Positions 1 to 6,567 of a stretch of DNA of 7,983 nucleotides are shown here, in pieces. The notes beneath the pieces were generated by a model. The model had not been told where the DNA came from and ran no database searches. It was given only the letters and a program-made list of their open reading frames with translations. The DNA lies in the NCBI GenBank assembly GCA_964568805.1, contig CAZMRW010000124.1:1-7983 (forward strand), written 5' to 3'. This DNA is from CAZMRW01 sp964568805 (GTDB taxonomy: Bacteria > Pseudomonadota > Gammaproteobacteria > Methylococcales > Methylomonadaceae). A program made the position numbers and the translations under genes. How positions within the stretch are numbered: position 1 is the first letter of the stretch; the number at the start of each line of letters is the position of its first letter.

Positions 1-107
1 ACCTCTATAGCTCTAATTCCGCTCGCTTTATTTAGTTTTGCAAGTTCCTCTATAAACAAAAATATTTATTACTTGTCGAAGCGTTGTTAAATCCATTTTA
101 TCACTGC

Positions 108-113
108 AGGAGG
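108..113 (+). promoter_or_regulatory. Shine-Dalgarno site that decides the start of the first gene
   Basis: A perfect AGGAGG lies at 108-113. In the reading frame of the PLP enzyme the codon 8 bases downstream is CTG (122-124). The first standard start codon in that frame, GTG at 143, is 29 bases away and has no purine-rich site of its own (it is preceded by cccggcctg). Spacing therefore supports translation starting at CTG 122; ATA at 119 is a less likely alternative. Confidence 0.7.
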
Positions 114-121
114 TTTGTATA

Positions 122-1372
122 CTGCCTCTCGACCCGGCCTGGGTGCGTTCCCGATTTCCGGCGCTCTCTCAGGAGATCGACGGACATATTACGGTTTTTT
201 TCGATGGTCCCGGCGGTTCCCAAGTACCCGGCACCGTGATCGATGCGATGTCCCGTTATCTGGTAACAGCTAATGCCAACGCCCACGGGGCTTTTGCGAC
301 CAGCCGGCGGACGGACGAATGCATTGTTTCGGCACGGTCAGCGGTCGCCGATCTTCTCGGCTGCGACCCCGGTGAAGTGGTTTTCGGGGCTAATATGACC
401 ACGCTCACCTTCGCATTCAGTCGCGCCATCGGACATGAGCTACGCCCTGGCGACGAGATTCTGGTTACCCGGCTCGACCATTATGCCAATGTCTCTCCAT
501 GGCAGGCCCTGGAAGAGGTGGCCGGTGTCGTCGTCCGCTTGGTGGATTTCCATAGCGAAGACTGTACGCTCGATATGGAGGACCTGAAGCGCCAGATCAA
601 TACGAAAACACGGGTTGTGGCAATTGGGTTTGCGTCCAACGCCGTCGGTACGGTCAACGACGTGGCGGCCGTGGCGCGCCTGGCCCATGCGGTCGGCGCA
701 TGGGTCTTCGTCGATGCGGTTCATTATGCCGCCCATGGCCCGATCGACGTGCGCGAGCTCGATTGCGATTTTCTCGCCTGCTCGGCCTATAAATTCTATG
801 GCCCGCATGTCGGCATCCTGTATGGCAAACGGCAGCATCTTAGCCGGCTTCGACCCTACAAGGTACGACCCGCCCCTGAGGACGTGCCATCGCGCTGGGA
901 AACGGGAACGCTGAATCATGAAGGTTTGGCCGGCCTCGCGGCGACCATCGATTACCTGGCCGAATTGGGCGAGCGGGTCTCGCCATCCGCTTCAGGCCGG
1001 CGCGAGGCCTTGGTCGCGGCGTTGGAAGCGAGCCGACGTTATGAGCGGGAGTTATGCGAGCAATTGATTGCCGGGCTGTTAAAGATACCGGGATTGACCC
1101 TCTACGGCATTACCGATCCCGCGCGTTTCGCCTGGCGTACCCCCACGGTCGCGATCCGCTTGGCCGGGAAAAGCCCTTATGCCGTCGCCAAGGCATTGGG
1201 AGATCGCGGCATTTTCACCTGGCATGGCAACTTTTATGCGTTGGGCATCGCCGAGAAATTGAATGTCGAGGCCGAAGGCGGTTTCCTGCGTATCGGACTT
1301 TTGGCCTACAACACGCGGGAAGAGATTGAACAAGTATTGCAGGCATTACAGGAAATTGCCGCTTCGGAATAG
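122..1372 (+). CDS. Cysteine desulfurase-like class V aminotransferase-fold PLP enzyme (VC1184-type)
   Basis: This is a fold-type I PLP enzyme of the class V aminotransferase / cysteine desulfurase-like group, 416 residues if started at CTG 122 or 409 from GTG 143. I prefer 122 because of the AGGAGG at 108-113 and because the added residues (MPLDPAW before VRSRFPAL) match my recollection of how this family begins. Numbering from 122, the cofactor site is complete: His120 in LDHYANVSPW stacks on PLP, Asp198 in FVDAVHYAAH contacts the pyridine nitrogen, and Lys224 in CSAYKFYGPH is the Schiff-base lysine. The C-terminal small domain ends with a typical GLLAYNTREEIEQVL segment. The SufS/CsdA catalytic Cys position is Tyr372 (WHGNFYAL), so classical persulfide-forming desulfurase activity is doubtful. 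The true substrate is unknown; a beta-elimination or transamination on an amino acid is plausible. The gene is GC-rich compared with the rest of the window and converges on the dioxygenase gene. Confidence 0.9.
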   Translation: MPLDPAWVRSRFPALSQEIDGHITVFFDGPGGSQVPGTVIDAMSRYLVTANANAHGAFATSRRTDECIVSARSAVADLLGCDPGEVVFGANMTTLTFAFSRAIGHELRPGDEILVTRLDHYANVSPWQALEEVAGVVVRLVDFHSEDCTLDMEDLKRQINTKTRVVAIGFASNAVGTVNDVAAVARLAHAVGAWVFVDAVHYAAHGPIDVRELDCDFLACSAYKFYGPHVGILYGKRQHLSRLRPYKVRPAPEDVPSRWETGTLNHEGLAGLAATIDYLAELGERVSPSASGRREALVAALEASRRYERELCEQLIAGLLKIPGLTLYGITDPARFAWRTPTVAIRLAGKSPYAVAKALGDRGIFTWHGNFYALGIAEKLNVEAEGGFLRIGLLAYNTREEIEQVLQALQEIAASE

Positions 1373-1389
1373 AGATTCCGAAGCGGCAA
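1356..1389. terminator. Shared bidirectional hairpin between convergent genes
   Basis: TTGCCGCTTCGGAAT at 1356-1370 and ATTCCGAAGCGGCAA at 1375-1389 are perfect 15-base reverse complements separated by AGAG. The left arm encodes the last residues of the PLP enzyme (AASE) and its TAG stop lies at the edge of the loop (1370-1372). The - strand dioxygenase gene stops only six bases to the right. There is no long T-tract on the + side (cactaatc); on the - side the stem is followed by TTTCCTG. Position and strength of the stem suggest termination or 3'-end protection for both transcripts. Confidence 0.7.
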
Positions 1390-1395
1390 CACTAA

Positions 1396-2070
1396 TCAAT
1401 AATCCATCATCAAACTCGGGCAGGTCAGCACGAATACATCGCGGGTTCCCATACCCTGGCTAGCCGGACGCACCGAGGTCGTATAATGGAAGAACTTCCG
1501 ATCATTGACCAATACCAGTTCTCCAGGATATAGCGTTTTATTGAACACCGACGTTTCTCCACTCTTGCTCGTGTATAAGTGGGTTTCCCCGCCCTCGATA
1601 TTGTTCCGATTGATCGAGTAAATACAGACGAAATCGGTACCATCCTGGTGTATACCTTCCGGCGCGGGATCACCGAAACTCTCTGGTGAGCAGGTCGTCC
1701 GTATCTGATGAACACCTATTTCTGCACCGGGACGAAGTGCGCAAAAATCCCTAAATACCAGCAGAAGGGTTCTGAACATCTCCAGATTGACGAGATCATC
1801 GCTGAGCTCTTCAAACTCCCTTTTAATGTCGCCCACCAAGGGATTATAGTCCTTGCTTTGGAACAGGTAACCATGGGGAAGCTTCATCGTTCCCTCTTCG
1901 GTAATCCTGAACCGTGACAATCGCCGGTAACGGTAATGCCCCTTGATATTGGGGTCGACCGGAAGATCATTAAAGAATGGTTTGAATGCCTCCGGATCGA
2001 TGGCGTTTTCTGTTCTCATGCAAAACAGAAAACCGAATTCGAATCCGGTTGATACGAATACTTCTTGCAT
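1396..2070 (-). CDS. 2OG-Fe(II) dioxygenase family protein (PF10014-like amino acid hydroxylase)
   Basis: This 224-residue protein resembles the 2OG-Fe_Oxy_2 family (PF10014), whose characterised members, such as the L-isoleucine dioxygenase IDO, hydroxylate free L-amino acids using 2-oxoglutarate, O2 and Fe(II). The metal triad is visible: His141 and Asp143 in EGIHQDGTDF, and the distal His195 in RKFFHYTTSVRP. Arg201 just after it, or Arg210, is the likely 2-oxoglutarate carboxylate ligand. A conserved-looking GGETHLYT segment (160-167) follows the HxD strand. There is no signal peptide, so it should be cytosolic. The ATG start is supported by AGGGAGA in the - strand leader. Length is close to what I expect for the family. 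The gene stands alone, converging on the PLP-enzyme gene with a shared hairpin. The substrate cannot be read from sequence; a free amino acid or a small derivative is the family-based expectation. Confidence 0.85.
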   Translation of the reverse strand: MQEVFVSTGFEFGFLFCMRTENAIDPEAFKPFFNDLPVDPNIKGHYRYRRLSRFRITEEGTMKLPHGYLFQSKDYNPLVGDIKREFEELSDDLVNLEMFRTLLLVFRDFCALRPGAEIGVHQIRTTCSPESFGDPAPEGIHQDGTDFVCIYSINRNNIEGGETHLYTSKSGETSVFNKTLYPGELVLVNDRKFFHYTTSVRPASQGMGTRDVFVLTCPSLMMDY

Positions 2071-2078
2071 AATTGCAG

Positions 2079-2084
2079 TCTCCC
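2079..2084 (-). promoter_or_regulatory. Ribosome binding site of the dioxygenase gene
   Basis: Read on the - strand, GGGAGA lies about 9 bases before the ATG at 2070-2068, a good Shine-Dalgarno match at normal spacing that fixes this start. Confidence 0.6.
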
Positions 2085-2249
2085 TGCTGACGATGACACC
2101 CCGCCTTCTAGTTTCCGGTGGTATTTAAGACCCAAGCTCAGTAATGAATGGGCCTTCACCGAATCCGTTTTTGAGAAGTCATCTTATTTATGGAAATAAC
2201 CCTGGGAATACAGTCAAACTAACGGTGCGAATCGTGAGTCATAATTTGA

Positions 2250-2277
2250 ATTGTAAGACAGTTTCGGCTCGCGTAAA
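2250..2277 (-). promoter_or_regulatory. Weak sigma70-like promoter candidate for the dioxygenase gene
   Basis: On the - strand TTTACG (2277-2272) is followed after 16 bases by TACAAT (2255-2250). The -10 box matches consensus at five of six positions and the -35 box at four of six. Initiation near 2243 would leave a leader of about 170 bases. This is a pattern match only, in an AT-leaning spacer. Confidence 0.25.
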
Positions 2278-2290
2278 GTTTCCTGCGCCT

Positions 2291-2319
2291 CAGGTAACGG
2301 TATTAATGGCAGTTACCTG
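2291..2319. repeat. Perfect inverted repeat, possible operator or RNA hairpin
   Basis: CAGGTAAC at 2291-2298 and GTTACCTG at 2312-2319 are perfect 8-base reverse complements around a 13-base AT-leaning centre. It lies in the 389-bp gap between the transporter stop (2460) and the dioxygenase start (2070). Relative to the weak promoter candidate at 2250-2277 its centre would be near -62, a usual place for an activator site. A second small stem, CTGC-5-GCAG, overlaps at 2317-2329. The rest of the gap (2071-2459) shows no credible gene on either strand. Confidence 0.45.
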
Positions 2320-2410
2320 CTTTCCGCAGTGAAAAAAGTTCGGCAAGGGGTAAAGATGGCAATCAGGTATTTCCCCCGATAGTTTACGCGCCAAATAGGG
2401 AATCAGGCGG

Positions 2411-2432
2411 CGGAATGCGCTTCGCTGTTCCG
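2411..2432. repeat. REP-like hairpin downstream of the transporter gene
   Basis: CGGAA (2411-2415) pairs with TTCCG (2428-2432), and inside it GCG pairs with CGC around CTT, giving a compact two-part stem 28 bases after the transporter stop on the - strand. No T-tract follows. The core gcgcttcgc and flanking ggcgg resemble a type of short intergenic palindrome that is abundant in many gammaproteobacteria. Only one copy is visible here, so family membership is inferred. It could act as a transcription end or mRNA-stabilising structure for the operon. Confidence 0.35.
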
Positions 2433-2459
2433 ACTTCTGGACCGTGAGGAAAGCATCAT

Positions 2460-3749
2460 TCAATTGACAAATTTTGATGTAATTCTTTCAGCCGCTATAA
2501 ATCGGCTACCCCGCCAGCCATAATAGGCAATATAGCAATAACATAGTGCTGGAATACAAAAAGCAAGCTGTAGCCCGATGCGATCAGCAAACATGCCTTG
2601 TACCACCGGCACTATTGCGCCTCCGACGATAGCGGCACACAGAATACCGGAGCCTTGGCCTGTATGTTTGCCCAGACCATAAAGTGCCAGCGAAAATATG
2701 GTCGGAAACATGATGGAATTAAACAGGCCGATAGCCAAGAGAGACCACATGGCGATAAGGCCGCTCCCGGACATGGCAATTAATACCAATAGGGCGGAGG
2801 TAAGCGCATTAAAGGTCAGCAATTTAGCTGCTGGAATCCGTTGCATCAGGGAAGCGCCCACAAATCGCCCCAGCATCGCGCCGCCCCAGTAAAAAGAAAC
2901 ATATTGGCTGGCAGCCTGCGCAGATAATCCCGCGATGTCCGGTTCCCCCAGATAATTGATCAAAAAACTGCCGATGGCGACTTCTGCGCCGACATAGACA
3001 AAAATGCCCAGAGCGCCCAGAACCAGATGCCGATAATACCAGGCGTTTTTATTATCGATTTCCGGGTCATCCGGGTCTCTGCGTTCAATGACAGGAGGCG
3101 TAATATCCGGGAGTTTGATCAGCGCAAAAATCAGGGCGATAAATAATAAAACGCCCGCCAGCCCTAAATAAGGCAACTGGACCAGCTGCGCTTGGGCGGA
3201 TTGATAAGCGGCTAAAGCCTCGCTGGTGAGGGATTTGAGTTCTTCCGTGGTTTTGACGGGCATCGTCAGTATGAACAAGCCGCCAAAATAGGGCGCCAGC
3301 GTGGTGCCCAGCGAATTAAACGCCTGCGTCAGCGTCAGCCTGCTGGAGGCCGTTTCGGGTGGTCCTAAAATCGTGACATAAGGATTTGCCGCCACTTGGA
3401 GTAAAGTGATGCCGGAAGCCAGAACGAAAAAAGCTAGAAGAAACAGCGGGTAGGAAAGAAACTTCGCAGCCGGATAAAACAGTAAACAGCCGATACTGGC
3501 CAGTGTGAGCCCGGTAATCATCCCTTTTTGGTAATTAAAGCGTTCAACGAAATACCCGCTAGGCACTGACACAATCAGATAGGCTGCAAAGAAGCAGAAC
3601 TGCACCAGCATGACCTGGCTATAGTTAAGAATGAACAGCGACTTTAGATGCGGAATCAGAATGTCATTGAGGCAAGTCACAAAACCCCACATAAAAAACA
3701 GTGAGGTTAAAATGCTTAGAGAACCAAGGTAAGGATTTTTAGCAGCCAT
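2460..3749 (-). CDS. gluP: MFS sugar transporter, glucose/galactose (GluP/FucP) type
   Basis: This 429-residue integral membrane protein belongs to the FHS (FucP/GluP) branch of the major facilitator superfamily and should import hexose with protons across the inner membrane. Hydrophobic segments are consistent with twelve helices, with a polar central loop around 213-238. Family signatures include FFMWGFVTCLNDILIP (18-33), where Asp29 matches the proton-coupling Asp46 of E. coli FucP, GITLLQVAANPY (113-124), TASSRLTLTQAFNSLGT (133-149) and SIMFPTIFSLAL (345-356). The FucP Glu135 position is Gln118 here, as I recall for glucose/galactose members, which argues against L-fucose. The gene follows the beta-glucosidase gene by 34 bp without an obvious terminator and almost certainly shares its mRNA. 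The ATG at 3749-3747 lacks a clear Shine-Dalgarno; a purine run (AAGAAGAGG) sits about 30 bases upstream. Exact sugar specificity is inferred. Confidence 0.88.
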   Translation of the reverse strand: MAAKNPYLGSLSILTSLFFMWGFVTCLNDILIPHLKSLFILNYSQVMLVQFCFFAAYLIVSVPSGYFVERFNYQKGMITGLTLASIGCLLFYPAAKFLSYPLFLLAFFVLASGITLLQVAANPYVTILGPPETASSRLTLTQAFNSLGTTLAPYFGGLFILTMPVKTTEELKSLTSEALAAYQSAQAQLVQLPYLGLAGVLLFIALIFALIKLPDITPPVIERRDPDDPEIDNKNAWYYRHLVLGALGIFVYVGAEVAIGSFLINYLGEPDIAGLSAQAASQYVSFYWGGAMLGRFVGASLMQRIPAAKLLTFNALTSALLVLIAMSGSGLIAMWSLLAIGLFNSIMFPTIFSLALYGLGKHTGQGSGILCAAIVGGAIVPVVQGMFADRIGLQLAFCIPALCYCYIAYYGWRGSRFIAAERITSKFVN

Positions 3750-3783
3750 AGGGTACTGAATGAAAACTATTGATCGCCTCTTC

Positions 3784-6027
3784 TTAAGGCGCCACCGTAA
3801 ACTTAACGCTTTCTTTTCCGATCATCACGCTAAAGTCACCGGGCTCGACGATACGTTTCAACTCCAGACCGATAAACGATAAATCATCAGGCGTTAACGT
3901 AAAGTTTAAGTGTTTGGTTTCGCCAGGTTCGAGCGCAATTTTTTGGAATGCTTTCAACTGTTTATTGGGGCGGGTTACGGATGCCGCCATATCGTTCACA
4001 TAGACCAGAACGGTTTCTTTCCCGGCGACTTTGCCGATATTTTTAACATCCACGCTAACGCCAATGTTTTCATGTAAACCCATCCGGGTTTTGTCGACCG
4101 TCAGATGGCTGGTTTCGAAGGTGGTATAACTTAAGCCATGTCCGAAAGGATATAACGGGTTATAGCTATTGGGTTCAAAAGACTCGATAGGCTTGTAATC
4201 ATACGTCATGATATCGTTGCTATTGCGCGGGTAGCTGATGGGCAATTTGGCGTCCGGATTGTAGGCGCCGTATAAAATATCCGCGACCGCCACGCCGCCC
4301 TCCATGCCCGGCAGAAAGCCAAGAACTACGGCCGCAGCTTTGTCGGCAATCGGCGTGATAATGCGGGGGCGGCCGCCGAAAATCAATAAAACGACCGGTT
4401 TTCCTGCCGCCAGTGCCGCGTCGGCTAACGCAAGCTGATCCGGGTCAAGAGCCAGGGAAGAGATGTTGCCAACGGTTTCGGTATACGGCGGCTCACCCAG
4501 GCATAATAAAATGACGTCATGATGCTTCGCTTCGGCAATGACTTTCGCAATGTCGACCGGATCGTCAAAATGCTTGCCGCCGACGAAAGTGACTTTGCTT
4601 GTGGATTGTTTTTGCAGGGCAGCGAGGACCGTCAGCTTGTCCTTCGGGTATAAATGTTCCGCATTGCCTTGCCAGGTTATGGTCCAGCCTCCATTCATCA
4701 CGCTTAAAAGATTCGCGGTTGGACCAGTCACCAGTATTTTGGCATCCTTTTTCAGCGGCAGCAGCTGCTTGTCATTTTTTGCGAGAACAATCGCTTCGTG
4801 CGCCGCTTGCCGGTTGATGGCGGTAGCCTCAGGTGTGGCGAAATTGCCCTCCGCCGGTATCGGCGCTTGTGGGGAATCAAACAAACCTGCCTGAACTTTC
4901 ACCGTCAAAATCCGCCTGACGGCTTCATCGATGCGCGCCATCGGGACTTCGCCGCTTTTGACCAGTTTAACCAATATATCGTAAAACGAAAAATCGAACG
5001 GCACCATGCTCATATCCACGCCGGCCATCACCGCAATTTTGACGGCTTCTTGTTCCGAAGCCGCCAATTTGTCGCGAGTGTATAAGCGCTTGATATCTTC
5101 CCAGTCCGACACCGTAAAACCTTTAAAACCCAATTCATCCCTTAGAATAGTCGTCAGATAATGATGATTGGCGTGTCCCGGAATGCCGTCAACTTCGGCG
5201 GAGTTGACCATGACCGTGGGCGCACCCGCTTTGACGCCCGCGGCAAACGTGGGCAGGAAGTATTCGCGCAGCGTCCGTTCACCGATCAATGCCGGCGTGC
5301 GATCTTTGCCGTTAAACGGCAGGCTGTAGCCGACATAATGTTTCAAACAGGTCAAGCCCTTATCGGCGGCACTAAAATCGCTGCCTTGGTGACCCTGGAT
5401 ATAGCGGGTTCCCATCACCGTGGCTAAATGCACGTCTTCGCCGTATGTTTCCCATAGCCTCGGCCAAAGCGGCTGACGGCCGATATCCATCACCGGCGAG
5501 AAATTCCACTGTAAACCGGAAGCGCGGATCTCTCGCGCCGTAATCTCGCCTTCCTTAAAACTCAAATCAGGGTTAAAGGTCGCCGCCATGCTGATCGATT
5601 GCGGAAACAAGGTGGCATTTTGCGTATAGGTCGCACCGTGAATCGCATCGATGCCATAGAGCACCGGAATTTTCAGCCGCGACCTGGCCGTTGCGGCCAG
5701 GATGGATTCCCGTATCCTGAGCCAGGTTGCGATCGGCTGAGCCTGGTTAATCGGCATGGCTGGCGCATTCATGATCGATCCCACGTGATGCTTTAATACC
5801 GCATCCTCGAGCTTGACTGGATCGATAAGGTCTATGGCATTGCGTTCTTCCGGAGCGCCGATAACGCTAAAGTCGACCTGAGTCATCTGCCCGACTTTTT
5901 CTTCCAGAGTCATTTGGGCGAGAAGTTGGTCGACCCGGGATGCAGTGTTTGGATTTACGGTTTGAGCGCCCACGGCGTACTCCAGAGGAAAAAACAAGGC
6001 AATAAGTAAGCAGGTTTTTATTGACAA
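3784..6027 (-). CDS. bglX: Secreted GH3 beta-glucosidase / exo-beta-glucosidase (BglX-like)
   Basis: This 747-residue glycoside hydrolase family 3 enzyme should release glucose from the non-reducing end of beta-glucosides in the periplasm. Residues 1-21 form a signal peptide with likely cleavage after AVGA. The TIM-barrel domain runs from about 30 to 385 and contains Asp127 (YGIDAIHG), Lys229-His230 and the nucleophile Asp308 in FTVSDWEDI. The alpha/beta sandwich domain (about 405-600) has GGWTITWQG (446-454) and GEPPYTETVG (511-520), where Glu517 is the probable acid/base; these resemble plant ExoI-type GH3 more than E. coli BglX. PFGHGLSYTTFE (627-638) leads into a C-terminal fibronectin III-like domain ending at 747. 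The frame starts at TTG (6027-6025), the codon that gives a sensible signal peptide, with no strong Shine-Dalgarno. Length is near E. coli BglX. It is the first gene of an operon with the sugar permease. Confidence 0.92.
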   Translation of the reverse strand: MSIKTCLLIALFFPLEYAVGAQTVNPNTASRVDQLLAQMTLEEKVGQMTQVDFSVIGAPEERNAIDLIDPVKLEDAVLKHHVGSIMNAPAMPINQAQPIATWLRIRESILAATARSRLKIPVLYGIDAIHGATYTQNATLFPQSISMAATFNPDLSFKEGEITAREIRASGLQWNFSPVMDIGRQPLWPRLWETYGEDVHLATVMGTRYIQGHQGSDFSAADKGLTCLKHYVGYSLPFNGKDRTPALIGERTLREYFLPTFAAGVKAGAPTVMVNSAEVDGIPGHANHHYLTTILRDELGFKGFTVSDWEDIKRLYTRDKLAASEQEAVKIAVMAGVDMSMVPFDFSFYDILVKLVKSGEVPMARIDEAVRRILTVKVQAGLFDSPQAPIPAEGNFATPEATAINRQAAHEAIVLAKNDKQLLPLKKDAKILVTGPTANLLSVMNGGWTITWQGNAEHLYPKDKLTVLAALQKQSTSKVTFVGGKHFDDPVDIAKVIAEAKHHDVILLCLGEPPYTETVGNISSLALDPDQLALADAALAAGKPVVLLIFGGRPRIITPIADKAAAVVLGFLPGMEGGVAVADILYGAYNPDAKLPISYPRNSNDIMTYDYKPIESFEPNSYNPLYPFGHGLSYTTFETSHLTVDKTRMGLHENIGVSVDVKNIGKVAGKETVLVYVNDMAASVTRPNKQLKAFQKIALEPGETKHLNFTLTPDDLSFIGLELKRIVEPGDFSVMIGKESVKFTVAP

Positions 6028-6071
6028 GATTAAGGCCCGTCTAATTAGGTTAGTTTGATTAGATGTATTTC

Positions 6072-6099
6072 ATTATATCTGCACTGGAAACAGTGTCCA
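6072..6099 (-). promoter_or_regulatory. Sigma70-like promoter for the glucosidase-permease operon, with internal inverted repeat
   Basis: On the - strand TGGACA (6099-6094) and a perfect TATAAT (6077-6072) are separated by 16 bases; only one -35 position departs from TTGACA. Transcription would begin near 6065, about 38 bases before the TTG start. A perfect inverted repeat, CACTG-GAAA-CAGTG (6082-6095), fills most of the spacer, where a repressor would block polymerase. Its regulator is not visible in the window. Confidence 0.55.
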
Positions 6100-6567
6100 T
6101 TGCATCGTAATAAGTCTCCATATCCGTCATAGCCGCAAAAATTGCCGTTGCTTCTATTGTAGTGTAAACCGATCTTTATTTACCTAATTTTCAATCTCAG
6201 TTTTATTCACTCGCTTCCAAACCGGTTTTGCTTCGCCTGGCTGCTGATATTTCAACACCAGATCAACACTGGCTGCTGATATATGCATACTTTTGGCTTT
6301 GTTTATCAGCTTTTTGCTTAATCAGCCTCGCTTTTATCTTGGCAAGTAATTTGCTTTAGCCATTGTAACTGATACTCACTCATCCTTTTTTAAAAGCCAT
6401 ACCGTCGTAAACCAGTGACTGACATATTTGATCAACACGAAAAATGCAAAAGACTCAATACAGCATGTGGTTGGTAATTGGTTGTTCAATCGATTGCTAA
6501 GAAGAGATTGGAAGTTATTAATTTAAGTCTAGTTAGAAAGAATTTGCAGAACCCCGAGTAAAAATAA
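6100..6567. other. AT-rich intergenic region between divergent genes
   Basis: No convincing gene is visible. The stretch contains a 14-bp direct repeat (6237-6250 and 6269-6282), and GATCAACAC occurs at 6261-6269 and 6430-6438. On the - strand a 21-codon frame starting MSEYQLQW (6383-6318) is followed, after frame changes, by a 32-codon open stretch ending in KRVNKTEIEN. These may be remnants of a small decayed gene but match nothing I recognise. The promoter of the fusion gene at 6568 must lie here or upstream; I found no strong sigma70 match. Confidence 0.5.
6237..6282. repeat. 14-bp direct repeat, 32 bp apart
   Basis: CTGGCTGCTGATAT occurs at 6237-6250 and again at 6269-6282, a period of 32 bp or about three helical turns. 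TCAACAC also recurs at 6252-6258 and 6263-6269 between and into the copies. It may be paired binding sites for a regulator of the downstream gene or the scar of a short duplication. Confidence 0.5.

Noticed and set aside
2..54. CCTCTATA repeated at 2-9 and 47-54 and a TTGCAA at 38-43, considered as promoter elements of the first gene
   Set aside because: No -35/-10 pair with acceptable spacing could be assembled, and an 8-base repeat is weak evidence in AT-rich DNA.
440..919. 159-codon open frame on the - strand
   Set aside because: It lies wholly antisense to the PLP enzyme, whose PLP-binding motifs are clear, and the product is Arg/His-rich with no recognisable fold.
2144..2332. 62-codon open frame on the + strand in the gap before the dioxygenase gene
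   Set aside because: No Shine-Dalgarno precedes it, the product matches nothing known to me, and it runs across the palindrome at 2291-2319.
2347..2376. GGGGTAAA...TATTTCCCC stem followed on the - strand by a T-run at 2336-2331, considered as a terminator
   Set aside because: The stem needs a bulge and a 13-base loop, and the T-run begins about 10 bases after it, so it does not fit an intrinsic terminator well.
4538..4894. 118-codon open frame on the + strand
   Set aside because: It is antisense to the alpha/beta sandwich domain of the GH3 gene and is rich in Cys, Ser and Ala, as expected for a shadow frame.
6494..6521. TTGCTA-16-TATTAA considered as the promoter of the fusion gene
   Set aside because: Each box departs from consensus at two or more positions, and several equally weak pairs can be drawn in this AT-rich stretch.
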